Translations under genes and position numbers: made by a program
Notes under the pieces: generated by a model
Databases searched by the model: none
What the model was told of the DNA's origin: nothing
The model's input: only the letters and a program-made list of their open reading frames with translations
Source of the DNA: Phallusia mammillata
Lineage: Eukaryota; Chordata; Ascidiacea; Phlebobranchia; Ascidiidae
DNA length: 64,000 bases
NCBI GenBank assembly: GCA_003260075.1
Contig: QLIY01000614.1
Span: 35,057 to 99,056, forward strand
Direction: 5' to 3'
Shown: positions 1-12,568 of the stretch, piece by piece
How positions within the stretch are numbered: position 1 is the first letter of the stretch
How the letters are laid out: every line of letters begins with the position of its first letter

Positions 1-1
1 C

Positions 2-560
2 ATTGGATAAAAGCTGAAAAATATGTGTGTGGTGTTTTTACTATATATTTTTATTTTCTACCCTTGTTCATTGTTGGGTTAAAACGTTTAATTGGTTCTC
101 ACTGAAATTCACAGTGTCATTTTTTGTTTCTATTTGACCCCCCCCCCCTCGATGTGGTCAGTTACTACAGCTGTACCTAATTTTATTATTTATATCAAAT
201 TTGTTTTTAAAATAGTAGGCTGTCAAGTATACAAGTTTAAGCATTGTTAGATAGTGCATTTGGAAAACTTTTGTTACATGATAAAAATATGCTGCATAAA
301 AGGAGCAGTGTTTAATTTTCCAAAATAACTGATAAATATCTGGGACAAATAATTTTTTAACTGAGCCAAACAAACTTACAGTTAAATGGCTTTTGAAGTA
401 TTAGCAACAGTTTATTGATTACTTCCAACCAGTAAGTATTTTATTGGATAAAAGCTGAAAAATATGTGTGTGGCATTTTTATTACATTTTTTTCAACCCC
501 TGTTCAGTGTTTCAGTGGGTTAAACATTTAATTCACAGTGTCATTTTCTGTTTCTATTTG
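2..560. repeat. Duplicated allele-like block with C-tract junction at 138-148
   Basis: Bases 2-137 recur with scattered differences at 443-560; both contain ATTGGATAAAAGCTG. A run of 11 C at 138-148 separates the first copy from what follows. This lies in the DENND11 intron just upstream of the exon at 583. It fits the wider pattern of unmerged alleles. Confidence 0.7.
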
Positions 561-582
561 GATAAACATATTGCATTTTTAG

Positions 583-3500
583 GTAACATAGTGGAATGGA
601 ATACACCTACAGAAGTTGATTTGGGCACTGTGGAGTTTAAAGCAATGCCAAGTGGAGCCCACAATATTGAATCTGATTTTATGTTAGTATTTTTACATCA
701 TTACTAGAGTTTATGCAGTCGACTTTTTGAACTTGCTTATGGAAATTTTGTAAACCAAGTTCAAAATAAAACTACAGTGTGCTAAGTGTCATTTACAAGC
801 CATTGATGATCATAGTATTTTCATTGTAGGGAATCACTGCCAGAAAGTGAACCCTATGAGATCAGTAAATTAAATAGTAGCAGACGAAAAAATCAATCTT
901 ATATTAGTGAAACTTACTTGTGTTTATTTATAGTGTAAGTTTTTTCCATTCATAGATATTTTCGTCTTAAAAATCTGTTTGGTCTGAGCATTTACGAAAA
1001 ACTTCGCCTGGACTCAAGTATTGAACGAGGTGCAAGAATGAAGTCGGTTGGACTTTTAGCTGCATCTTACACAACCCTTCATCGACATATGCAGTTTTTA
1101 GAAAACCAAGTTAGGTAGGTAAATAAGGAAATCTCTTGGGACATAACTGCTTTCTGCTACATTGCATACTAATCTTTTGGTAAAAGTAAATGAAAGTAAT
1201 GAGCATGGTAATGACATGTTTTTGAGATAATTATGTTGTCAAATTACCAACCACATGTCATACTATATAATGTAGCTCTATACAATTGTTTGTTGTTGGC
1301 ATGTAGGCATTGAAATTGGCAATTTAACATTTGTTGATCACATTGATCCATCATAAAGGGTGTTCTAATTGTGTTTTCTTGCATCAAAGACATCAACTAC
1401 AAACACCAGGCAAGTACGAGCAGCTTGAGGAATTCTTCAAAGATCGCCAGGGTATGTTGCCTCCCATGTCCAGCCAACCAGAAAGCTGTTTGGCAAGAAA
1501 AATAAAAGTAGACAACTTTCCCCAAATGCAGGTAATTTGCATAAACAAACCATTTGTTTTTAACCATAATTTGTTAAACTGGTTTCTTTGAATTTGTCAA
1601 ATGGTTCAATACACATGGCTATGTTAATTCCCCCCCCCCCTTCATCGACATATGCAGTTTTTAGAAAACCAAGTTAGGTAGGTAAATCAGAAAATCCTTT
1701 GGGATGCAAATTCATTCTGCTACATTGCATATTAGTCTTTTGGAAGAGTAAATGAAAGTAATGAGCATGGTAATGACATGTTTTTGAGACAATTATGTTG
1801 TCCAATTACCAACCACATGTCATACTATATAATGTAGCTCTATACAATTGTTTGTTGTTGGCCACAATCATAACAAAAAGGGCATGTAGGTATTAAAATT
1901 GGCAATTTACCATTTGTTGATCACATTGGTGCATTGTAACCCCCCCCCCCCTGTACATTGTTTACTTGTCATATTTTGCATGAAATTTATAAAATGCCTT
2001 GCCTATTATCCAAATATAACCTAGAAAAATTACTCATGTTGAAATTCACATGAGTAATCACACAATCTTAACTCGACAACATGGCTTGGTTTACTGATGC
2101 AAACATGCAACAGTTTTGTGAAAGACTAAACTACACCAAGTTTGATACATAAAATATCATCATCTACTGAAGCAAATGACATACACCCATATAGTTGCAA
2201 TAAAAAAATCTAGTGCCAATGTGCAAACTATCTTTACTGTTCTCAAACAGCAGAGTGCCCCCCCCCCAAAGATCGCCAGGGTATGTTGCCTCCCATGTCC
2301 AGCCAACCAGAAAGCATTTTGGCAAGAAAAATAAAAGTGGACAGCTTTCCCCAAATGCAGGTAATTTGCATAAACAAACCATTTTCTTTGAACCATAATT
2401 TGTTAAAACTGGTTTCTTTGAATTGGTCAAATGGTTCAATACACATGGCTATGTTAATCATTTATGGTATTTAGGTCAAAGGCATATTACTTAGTTTTCA
2501 TCTAAAATGCAGAACTATTTATTGAAATCGCGCAATGAAATATTTATGTGAGTAACCTCACCTAACCTTGTGGCTCGCTGTAGTAGTATTAATGGATTTA
2601 AGTAGTTCACTTGGCAGCTGTTGTCAAAACAAATCAAATCATAATGAATTTAAATAAAATACTTTTTTCTGTACATTGTTTACTTGTCATATTTTGCATG
2701 AAATTTATAAAATGCCGTGCCTATGATCTAAATATAAACTAGAAAAATTACTCTTCACATGAGTAATCACACAATCTTAACTCGACAACGTGGCTTCCTG
2801 GTTTACTGATGCAAACATAAAATAGTTTGATACATAGAATATTGTCAATTTACATCTATTGATGCAGATGACATACACCCCATATAGATGCAATAAGAAA
2901 AATCTAGCACAAATGTGCAAAATATTTTTACTGATTTCAAAAAGCAGCATACTGCTACTTGGCACTGTAAAAAAATGCTAGTTTGTCACTAATGACTTTG
3001 GACGGGGTTGTCAATCTATCAAATTTTGCTAATGTATTGATGTAACTGTATACGGTGTGGAATATACCCGAGTCTCTTCTGCAGGACAACGCTTTTGTAT
3101 ATCATGTACAAGAAATACGAGTAGCATGTTACAAGCTGGTATTGTGTTTATCTGGTGTATGGCAAGTCCAATCAACTTTATAAAATACCACTGGTGTACA
3201 AGTTTCAAGTTTGTCCTACAGTGTACTTGTACAACATTGTTAATGCAGAGATAATATTTTTTTGCAGATAACCCATCCAGCTGGGTGTTTTTCACAGTTT
3301 ATACAGTTTTTTGGTGAAAGCATTTTTGTTTTGTGGAAGCTTGTTTTGCTCCAGAAACGAATTCTCTTCTATTCCCAACCACCAATTGGTGTAGTCTGTT
3401 ATAGAGGTTAGACTTTCCCTTACTGATTTTTTGCACCATATGATTTACATTGTTTGAATTTGTTTTTTGTGTTTCAGTTTATTGTGCCTGCTGTCTGGGA

Positions 3501-6031
3501 AAAATCACTCTGGACGGATTTGACCACAAACAACCCAAGCCTTATTTCTATGTGAACATTGCAGATATTGATCATTTGGAAACAGAGATGTCATACATTG
3601 CATGTAGGTTGCAACCAAATGTCAGTGTTAGAAAGAATCAATTTGGCTTCCACCATTGGGCACAAATTGTGTTCTTTACGCTGCCCATTGATTTTTTAAG
3701 CAGTGGTTCTCTTAACAGGCCTATTTCTTATTCCACCATCTTCAGTCCAACAAAAGATGCTTAAACAAAGTTAATTTGCGACTTTATTGTGGTGGGTAAG
3801 ATTGCTTTTACAACAGATAGGATGAAATTAGATTTCAAATGTTGTCATGCACGTTTGCATTTTCTTATTAAGTCCTTAAACACCAGAGAATGCTTGTACT
3901 ATATTTCGCAGCACACTTGGAAATCACTGGCAGAATTTGAACATTTTAGTGAACTAAGAATACTAGGTTTACATTTAATGGTAAAAATAACGGCCCAAAT
4001 AGACGTAAAAAGCGACATGCTTTATTGTTAAAACGTTTCGGCAAATGCTCATGCCATCATCAGTGATATGAACGTCTATTGGGCCGTTATGTCAGATTTA
4101 CGTGTATTTGGGCCGTTATTTTTACCATTAAACTTATGAACAGATCCGTATATAGTGTTCCAAAGTACATAGGTTTATATTGTTTACAACATCAAAATAA
4201 AATTTCTCAATTAGCTTTGGTGTCATTTGGGCCCAGAGATGTTGAGTTTAATTTTTGTGGGTCACACCAAAAAGTATTTTTGGTCCAACCAACGTTTTTC
4301 GACCTGTGGAACGTGCTACCCCGGAGCTTTTAAGGTGGTACGTGTGTAGCTTTCTGCTATACCTAATTCAAGTCGGATAGTGAAATACAACTTAACTGAC
4401 CCAACTAATCAGCCCTGGTTTGGGGCGAAACTCATGCCGTTGGAAGTTGCTAATCTTGCTGGTTTCAGAAATATGCTAGCTTAGTCAAAAAGAACACACC
4501 TATCCCCTGGTCTACCCATTTAAACAGGGTTTGGGCGGCACGCAGGGATAGAAAAAGTCGGCGGTACGCGAGCAGTATAAGGTTAAGAACCACTGCTTTA
4601 AAGAAGCTTTTGCAAGTGGCAGGTTTGAAATCAGAAAGTTTTAAACGTTTCCCTTATTGATTTTTTGTTATGTGACAATTTAGCCAACTATATTCGTTTT
4701 TGCCATTTTAGGTACCACGGAAAGTATATTTCACGAAAAAAATCAACTTTACGATATCTACGTCAACAATCAGGTTGTTACGGCGACCACACATCATAAC
4801 GAGTCAATACTCAAAGTCAACAAGGTAGACAAGGAACGATACAAAAACCTAATGAATCACAGGTTAGTACAGAGGTCAACTTTAAACGATTGCACATATT
4901 TCAAAATCTTTTGGTTTAAACACCTTCGGTATCTTTAAGTTGAACACAAGAACAATTTTGGGTGATTTACGCTCATAACCGCCGTGCCCGTGCATTTTAA
5001 AACTCCATTTAACTTGCAAAAAGGAAAACTTAATTTATAAATATATTTATATAATTTACTTAATTAAAGAAATACGAATTTGTTTTTGCATTTCTAAACT
5101 TTTTTTGTTGTTAGTTTTTTAGGGATTCTAATTGCGTGGCCTAAACGCGTACCGCTCGACTAATCTTACCTAAAGGTGAGCGCCGCCACCCAGGTTAGAA
5201 GTCTCTAGTTTTCATGCCATTTCGCCACAACGCTTCCGATTTACATTTAATAGTGTGCCACGTTTTCGGAAACGCTTAGGGTTTAAATAAATGTGTTTAA
5301 ATGCTGCTACTTACAAATACAATAGTCTAAGCGTACTTAAAAAAAACATCCTACAGGCGGGATTTGGATCACCAGCAATGCCTCGGAGACGACGGTCTTC
5401 CAAGCGAAGAACATTTCTGCCAAACGTAAGTGTCACATTTAACATTCGTGCCAACTGCGTCGTTTGTGCATTTTTTCGGTTAAATATTTCTTGTAAATGC
5501 CTAAAACATCAACGTAAGGCACACTACCGTTTTTGACGAACAATATGTCGTGGTGTAATCCACAGTAAGTCCACATTGGAACATAATTTGTTGCTTGCAA
5601 AGACTACATTTTCAAAAACAGTTTAGTATCAAATAGTACTCTTTTCGTTGTACTGACATGAAAGATAATACTTTTGGCTTCGAACGTAGGGTATTTTAGC
5701 TTCGAACATAGGGTAAATGGGTATATTCACTAAACCAAAGGTTGGGAATCAACGGTCTGTGTGAAACTTCTTTAAAAAAACCTTTAAAAAGCACGGCGCA
5801 TCAACCACTACGTATGCTTTGCTTACACACAGTTACTTCGCCCACCTGAACAACCAACTCTTCCAAACCCTTCTGGAAGCTTCCATGTCACATGACCGCA
5901 CGCTAACCGAAGATCACGTGAGGGCAATGGGCCTTGATCCAGTCGGCGATCGGCATTTCATCATGGATTTGCTTGAACTCTATGCAATCGATGTCATGCT
6001 TATGGCGGAAAACCCTTGCTGCCCTGTATGA
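583..6031 (+). CDS. DENND11: DENND11 (LCHN) DENN-domain protein, 5' end outside window
   Basis: DENN-family proteins act as, or resemble, guanine-nucleotide exchange factors for Rab GTPases in membrane traffic; DENND11/LCHN is a small member. Eight exons fit by splice phase: 583-682, 956-1114, 1390-1531, 3268-3406, 3478-3603, 4712-4862, 5357-5425 and 5833-6031 (stop). Joined, they give about 361 residues with family landmarks: GNIVEW near the start, [27 protein letters not shown], the VCYRVYCACC run, [10 protein letters not shown] and a C-terminus ending [13 protein letters not shown]. All junctions keep frame; for example SDF-I-YFR spans the 682/956 splice. The first coding exon or exons lie left of the window. 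The intron between 1531 and 3268 is inflated by duplicated blocks, including a false copy of exon 3 at 2268-2361. The assignment rests on similarity through the whole chain and is secure; the biochemical role is inferred from the family. Confidence 0.93.
1630..2465. repeat. Three C-headed duplicated blocks inside a DENND11 intron, including a false exon copy
   Basis: C-runs at 1630-1640, 1940-1951 and 2258-2267 each begin a second copy of local sequence. 1641-1938 copies 1078-1340 (end of one exon plus intron). 1952-2257 copies about 2669-2950. 2268-2460 copies 1439-1629, including most of the exon at 1390-1531. In the copied exon the residue pair SC becomes SI and DN becomes DS. The copy has no matching 5' splice partner, so I read it as the other allele misplaced rather than a real duplicated exon. 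Confidence 0.8.
3701..4595. mobile_element. hAT-like non-autonomous element
   Basis: The left end CAGTGGTTCTCTTAAC and right end GGTTAAGAACCACTG are inverted repeats of the hAT type. The flanks TTTTTAAG and CTTTAAAG agree at 6 of 8 positions, compatible with an aged 8-bp target duplication. The element lies in the DENND11 intron between exons ending 3603 and starting 4712. It has no long ORF and contains a second foldback element. Confidence 0.6.
3974..4132. mobile_element. Short foldback MITE nested in the hAT-like element
   Basis: TTTAATGGTAAAAATAACGG at 3974-3993 is the inverse of the right end at 4113-4132, and the arms extend through GGCCCAAATA. A further internal copy of the TTGGGCCGTTAT motif lies near 4078. 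Total about 159 bp, no coding capacity. Confidence 0.65.
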
Positions 6032-6598
6032 CGTAGCTGTTCTTACAATGTATGCACCAGAAGAGGGCGCTCAAGAGTCAAGCGAGATATGAGATGGAAT
6101 GTTGTCTTGCTGATTCGGTTATATCGGGTAAAAAATGAATAAGCATATTTTGTTTCCATTTATGCTTATAAGAGCCCTAGTGCAATTTATAGTACAGAGC
6201 AAATGTTTTATCTGCGTGTCTGATATCAACTGAATTAAAATTAGACCTTGTTCATTAATGAAGCATGGGCAATATACAGACTTCATTCTGTTAACTGTAA
6301 CCATTTTGGTGCTTGTTTGGCCAACTTTTCGAAAAATCAGACCAAATTTCGGTGCAGCTCATATTAAGTGCCCCCTTTGTTTTCGAAAGGCATGTTACGA
6401 AACATCATCCACCAACTTGAATTATATTATTGTACGTCGCCTTTAACACAGTCACTAGATATTAGGTAACGCAGTCGTTTTGACTACATTAGAACAATAT
6501 GGGATCCAGCTATTGTTTGCGCTGATTTTTGTTTTGTTGCCCAGACATCATTATATATTATGGTCTTTTGTAGACCAATTTGTAGTAAACCATGGGTA

Positions 6599-6604
6599 AA
6601 TAAA
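6599..6604 (+). promoter_or_regulatory. Poly(A) signal of DENND11
   Basis: AATAAA lies 568 bp after the DENND11 stop codon and is the first perfect signal I see on this strand downstream of it. 6032-6598 would then be 3' UTR. Confidence 0.5.
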
Positions 6605-7504
6605 GCAAATATTTTATTGAGTACAACTACCAAAATTATAGTTTAAAAGGGATTTGTTTGAAAAACATTGTCTGTAGCAAATCGTGCACATTTTTTTAAT
6701 TATTGCGCTTTTATGCATCCTAAAAAAGTAACCAAAGTCCTATTTTGCACTGCATTTAGCGTGGTTTTGAATTTTCGTTTGCTCGTACACTATACGAGCT
6801 ATGTACAATCATTCCATATCGCCTTTCGTCACAGCACTTTCACGATAATATTTATTGTGCAGTATATTTAAATGTATATTTATGGAAAAAATGTTATGTA
6901 GTTGTCAAATTTCCGAACAAACAGTTACACCGTAGTTTATTGTTATTTTGGACACATTTCATTTTACAACATCATTTCTTATAAAAAGGCTTTTTTAGAT
7001 GTACGCATTCCAAATTAGAGAATACGCCTAATTGTTACGTGATAATAGTAATTGTGCATGTTTACGTTTAAAACCACCAAACCCTGTGCAATGTTTTTCT
7101 AGCCCTTGCTATTTACCCGTTATTTTTAATCAATATAAACCGTGTATATAACGTGTAATCATTTAGTTTGTCAAACTTAAAAGCATTCCTATTCATGTAC
7201 GCATTGCATCGCGTTTCCATTGATTTCTTCAAATCTTGTTATGTTTTGGTGCTTTCAACATCTTCCGATTTTTCGCACTTGACACTTATGATTGCTTCGC
7301 GTATAAAATACTTAAGATTTGTGAATTTCGAAGTGACCTTTAAACTTAAGTATACGACGAGTGTTTTCAGATCATAAAAATGGTTGTTTTGGTCGAAAGA
7401 TTGGTCCCGAGAATGATTATTCTTAAAGAATTCTGCCACAACCTTAAATATCTAGTAATACGACACAGATCTCTATTCTGCCGCATACATTAAATAGTAA
7501 ACCG

Positions 7505-7505
<1 letters not shown>

Positions 7506-7554
<49 letters not shown>
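7506..7554. repeat. Homopolymer of 49 C
   Basis: An uninterrupted C run. The 103-residue minus-strand ORF across it (poly-Gly) is a composition artefact. I see no clear duplicated flank here, unlike the 10-12 C runs. Confidence 0.95.
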
Positions 7555-8909
7555 ATTTTGCTGTTTTGTTATCCATACTTTAACCCTTAAGCTAAACGCT
7601 ATAATGGACTGCAAACGTAAAACATCCAGGATCTGAAGTAATTTATTCGATGTGGGCAAAAGTAAGGTATTGTGTATGTAAGCTCTAAAATACGTTATGC
7701 GACCCGTAGTCGAGGAATCGAGACAAATAGAAGTGTCAATCTTTGCAGGGTCCATTTGTTCAGCAAAAGTTTAAAACTTAAACCTAGCAATTGACACCTT
7801 CGTTGTCGTGCAAACCACCTGCTTTAGATGTTTCGTTAAACAAAGTTCTTGGGACTAACTTACAAAACGTTGAATGATGTTGTTGACAGTTTGTGTATTC
7901 CAGAAAAGAGTGTGAAATTGGTCGTTTAAACTGATATAGGTTTGTGACAGTAAACAAGTTAATTGGTGGTTCATATACAAGAAAGCAACAATTATGTGTT
8001 TTACAACTGTCATTATGAACGTTCAATGCATAGTTGTAAGCGGGCCCACACCCGAAAGAGCAAGCCCGAAGCCAGGCCCAAAACCGAAACGTTTTTGATC
8101 AGTGCGAAAGTTTGATTGACAGACATACACATGAAAGCCTACGAAAACTACAAAAATAAAAAAGAAGAAACATCATAAATTAAATCTTTTCGAGGTTTTT
8201 TAGGCATTATGTCAATTGCCATACCTAGTATTCTACGTATTTTTTTAGTAACAGTTACCGATTTAGGCCACGTAAGCCCGAACCTGATCCGAAATGTCGG
8301 GTCCGACTTACAACTGTGGTTCAATAACATTTTAGCAAGCATGGCCTTTTGCGACCTTTACACGCTGCGGTTATTTCATGTGTGCAACCGCATTTTGGGG
8401 GCATCACGTCGTTATTGAATTTATTAGTTCCGCCCGATGCACTGATATTAAATTAACTCAAAAAATCGCTTCCTCTCTTTTGTCGTCTCACGCAAAGTTA
8501 AATTTGCTTACTTGGCACGATAAAACAAAAAACGAAGGAAAGTTCATGACCCCTGCCGCGCCTGTTTGCTCGGGTGAATTGTGTCGTTGGCCAGGGCCAC
8601 GCAACCGCATGGTCAAGTGATTGCAATTCTATTGTGCCATGGTTGCGACAAAAGAACCACTTGAGGAGGTCAAACCACAAGCCAAAGTTTGTTGTGTTGC
8701 GATCACACCACATAAAAATGACCGTTGTGTCTGTTGTTGCAAAATGTAAAAAAATCAAGTACTTTATTTACCAAAGAAAGTATGTGTAAAAGTTCATGTT
8801 ACTATTTAAAAGTTCTCAAATCAATATCTCTAAAAAATAATTATTAATCATAAAAAACGGAAAAAATGTTTCGGTCATGAAGTTTTGCTATGTAATAATG
8901 AGTTTATAC

Positions 8910-9124
8910 CAGTGGTTCTCAACTTTTTTATTGTCGGGGCCAACTGGTATTTTGTAAGTGTGTAGGGAGCCGCAAAAAAACGAAACCTTCAGAAAATCAC
9001 TAAAGAAGATGACTTTGAAAGCTAAAATAGCAATGTTTGGTAGTTTTCTGAGGTCTGGTGCGAGCCGCGAAATAAGTAGTTGGGAGCCGCATGCGGCTCC
9101 GAAAACCGAGTTTGAGAACCACTG
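8910..9124. mobile_element. hAT MITE with near-perfect 8-bp target duplication
   Basis: The ends CAGTGGTTCTCAAC and GAGTTTGAGAACCACTG are inverted repeats. The flanks GTTTATAC (8902-8909) and GTTTATAT (9125-9132) match at 7 of 8 bases. The 215-bp interior contains GAGCCGCATGCGGCTCC and no ORF. Non-autonomous hAT element. Confidence 0.85.
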
Positions 9125-10251
9125 GTTTATATTATGACCAATAATAGGCTACGTCAAACACATAATGGTGTAAACAAATCGCTTTAGTTAAAATACTAAT
9201 ACGGTCAGACGACAGCAGGTCGACAATATGCTTGTTGGCCTCACGGCATTTCACTAAAACCGTTGTAGGTACCTCAAATTGAGCTATCAGCAGCATATAA
9301 GTTTAGGATTCGATTTATAATGCAATACCCGTAGGCGGTTGCAGAACAGAGAGTGTGTCAAGTTTATTTAAACTCAAGGGAAAGAGCTTTACACGTTTTT
9401 CTTTACTTGTGATTCTTCGTTGTACATCCATGTTGCTATAGCCTAAGATAGTCAATTATTTTGTGTTCAGCCTTTAGAGTTGAACATGATTTAGGATTTT
9501 TTGCATGGGTAAAAACAAAATTGACATCGACGCAGTCCAGTAGTTCACCTTTGCAGATCAAAGACAGCTCCAATTACTAGAGGTGAATTGCAGAAAATTG
9601 GCTGAATGCGGTTACCCTAGTTTGGGTAAGGAGGTTCCTCGGCTTGTCGTTTTGTTGTACCAAAGAGTGATTTGTTTTTTAGTTGAGAGAATCTCGAGCA
9701 AAAGTTAGTTTTGTTGTTCGTTTTCATAAAAGCACTTAAACAGATCGTAAAAACCATAGTTTCAGTTTTTATAATTGTTTGTAACTGTGCAGTCATTTTT
9801 TATTATTTCACTTTGGCAGATTTGGAACAGCCGCCTAGCTTATTTGGCCACGGTTAAAAAATAGAACTCACTGGGTAGAAAAAAATTGGATCCAGCGTGA
9901 TTATAGAAGTAAGTGGGAAAATTGTCGTATATTATTCTGCTGTGTTAATGCATCGTTTATTATTTATCGTGTTATGTCGTTGGATATGTGGGTTTTAATT
10001 TATTGTTCAGATGTGCATTAGACCGGTTTGTTTGCACACAAAAAAACGAATTTTTGTCTGAAATGCGGTTACAGCGGGTCTCTACGAAGAAATAAAGTCA
10101 GTTTGTCAGGTTCTACAAAATTAACAGTTTTTTGTCTTGAAAATTCGTTATGACAGGAAAAAACAAAACAAGTTAGGTTATTCCTGCTGTGGGTTATTCA
10201 AACGAAGTATATAATTCAAAGTAAATGGACACAATATAAAATCGGGATGGC

Positions 10252-10463
10252 AAAGGTTGTTACAAAAATGAAACTTAGGCTATACTCAGTTGGTGATAAC
10301 AGCATTTACTTCAGGCTGGGAGCGATGTATGCGGTTTGCGGTGTTTGCTTTGCCCCCCCCCCCAAAGGTTGTTACAAAAATGAAACTTAGGCTATACTCA
10401 GTTGGTGATATCAGCATTTACTTTAGGCTGGGAGCGATGTATGCGGTTTGCGGTGTTTGCTTT
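10252..10463. repeat. C-headed tandem duplication of about 100 bp
   Basis: 10252-10352 is repeated at 10364-10463 with two mismatches. The copies are joined by 11 C at 10353-10363. It lies in the spacer and has no coding value; the overlapping 126-residue ORF is a by-product. Confidence 0.9.
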
Positions 10464-11106
10464 AGAGATCTGTTAGATCCCAGGAGATTGCGTGGTGGAA
10501 AAGCAATCCTTACGTTAAACAATGGGGCAATAATTTCCATTGTGCGATGTAACTTTTTGTTCTTCGTTCTTTACAGTTCGTTTTTTGTGATAAAACGAGT
10601 TTTAGTAATTGATCAAACATCAGTAACAGCTAGGCTTTCACTGCTGACGATAACTGTTTACTTTCAGTGAACTTTAAAACAGTAAAACCAAGGACGATAA
10701 AATCTTTGGTTAAAACAGAATCAGGCTGTTTTACATGAAGGAATGTATATATGTATATTTCGCCTAAATGGCATCATAAGCTCCTTTTTGCCATAAATTT
10801 CGCTCGGAGATACTTTACACAGCCAATATTACTTTGCATAGGAGTACTTCTAAAAACTATACTTGCTGTGGTTAATTTCAAATGTCACAACACTTAATGA
10901 AACTCGCAAGACAAACGATTTTTAATCATTGTAAATTTTGACCGACTACAGATCGAGACTATAATCGCCATGTTCCAACGCATGAATCGTTCAAAAAGCC
11001 TTGCAATAAAATATGATTTTAATATTTTGTGAGTTTAAAATTGCGTTTTAGTTGCGTAAAGTGTAACATCGATGTGCTGACAATTTTATAATTTGCTAAT
11101 GCTGTT

Positions 11107-11321
11107 TTCCTTGGTTAATTCATGATTTGAAAAAGTAGTTTCGCAAGTTTACAAAATTTTCTCAGGGCAATGGATTGTACGTATTCGATGAAGCAAAAGT
11201 GCAAATGTACCCCCCCCCCTTCCTTGGTTAATTCATGATTTGAAAAAGTAGTTTCGCAAGTTTACAATATTTTCTCAGGGCAATGGATTGTACGTATTCG
11301 ATAAAGCAAAAGTGCAAATGT
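11107..11321. repeat. C-headed tandem duplication of about 102 bp
   Basis: 11107-11208 is repeated at 11220-11321 with two mismatches. The junction is 10 C at 11210-11219. Confidence 0.9.
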
Positions 11322-12464
11322 TGGGAAACAATTCGACGGGGATTATAATTTTGCAGTCTCAGTTTTTTTGCAAATAATAACATTTTTTTTACTAAACACA
11401 TCCTCTTCGTTAAAATAAATAAATATATAATGGCTGATGAGCGAGCAGATGACAAAAACGTCTAATCTTCTGCGAAAATTTAACGAAATGAATTCAACAA
11501 ACCAGTTTTAATTGACAAAGTCAAATAAAAATCGATATCCGAGACAGGCAGGAAACTAAGTAGCACAAGAACGGAAAACCAAACATTCTTGATCTTATGT
11601 TAGTACATATGTAGTACACCTTCAACAATTACGGAAGTATATTATGTTACATGTCATGTTTGTATACCCGTTGACCAGTGCGGTTCAAAAAGGCTGCAGA
11701 AGTGTGTAACTGTAAAAACGCGTTGTAGCAATGAAAAGCATTTTGTAAAATCTAAAGCGTAAAGGCTACCGCGGTCATTATCAAAGAAAACATGAACCGC
11801 ACTTTTTGATCAATAAACAAAAACCTCTAAAAGCAGGAATAATTTGACAGGACTTGTTGCAATTTTGTGAGTAAGTGGCCGTTGTGTTTTGATTACATGT
11901 GTCAGAAGGGTTGTCTGGTCCTGAAGTACTATGAAGGGAAACGGAAGAATAACAAACCTTTGCCGGTGTAGCTTTGATGATACATTGATGAAAGGGAATG
12001 ATCCACTTTGTTTGTTGTTCTGCACTTGGTACTGAGAAAATGGCCAAGACGAGTTACCATAGGGTTGAACGTGCCGCAAAAAGGCGCAACCGATTACACT
12101 GCTGCATTTTATTCATTGACGTTGTGGAGTTGAGTACACAGATGCAAAAAATGTGAAATTGCGAGGTTTTGGACGGGTTTTTTATTTGTCAGTTTAGTTA
12201 ACCTGGAATTGTTTTCAATAAGAACAAAAAAATTATTTTCAAAATCTCATAGCGAAGACAAGTTGCTTGAAACACACCTTGTGCGCATACACCAATTAAC
12301 AACACTGAGCAGACTTAAATCGGCGCCTGTAAAGAGTTTCATGGCAGGGCTTTGCCAATGCGTTGCCGCTTACCGTGGAACGTTTTGTAAATGCAGTTAG
12401 GCGACACGCAGGCTCATTACACAAAACGGTGTTTCAGTTTATATTTTAGTATGAAAGCCTCTTT

Positions 12465-12554
12465 TATAAAAAAAAATGGGAAGTGAACAGTGAAGTAAAA
12501 AGATTTCAAAGTTTCGATTTATGCAAATATACTTTGTTTAACATACTTGTTTAG
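12465..12554 (+). promoter_or_regulatory. Putative promoter and 5' leader of first globin
   Basis: TATAAAAAAAA starts at 12465, about 104 bp before the globin ATG. A perfect octamer ATGCAAAT, a POU-type site, lies at 12521-12528. TTGTTTAG ends at 12554, 14 bases before the ATG, and could be a 3' splice site for trans-splicing of a spliced leader. All three are inferred from motif and position only. Confidence 0.4.
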
Positions 12555-12568
12555 AAAACTTTGAAACA

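Larger units (their letters stand above)
6605..12464. other. Spacer with no gene recognised
   Basis: About 5.9 kb between DENND11 and the first globin. Short ORFs are present, but none has a recognisable protein, exon borders or codon bias. It holds a 49-C run, a hAT MITE and two C-headed duplications, listed separately. Confidence 0.6.

Noticed and set aside
830..935. A frame starting [13 protein letters not shown] that looked like an extra DENND11 exon
   Set aside because: The exons at 583-682 and 956-1114 join directly in frame and match the family; including this piece breaks the frame.
7444..7755. 103-residue ORF with poly-Gly
   Set aside because: Produced by the 49-C run.
10290..10670. 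126-residue ORF
   Set aside because: Spans a C-run and two copies of a duplicated segment, with no protein similarity.
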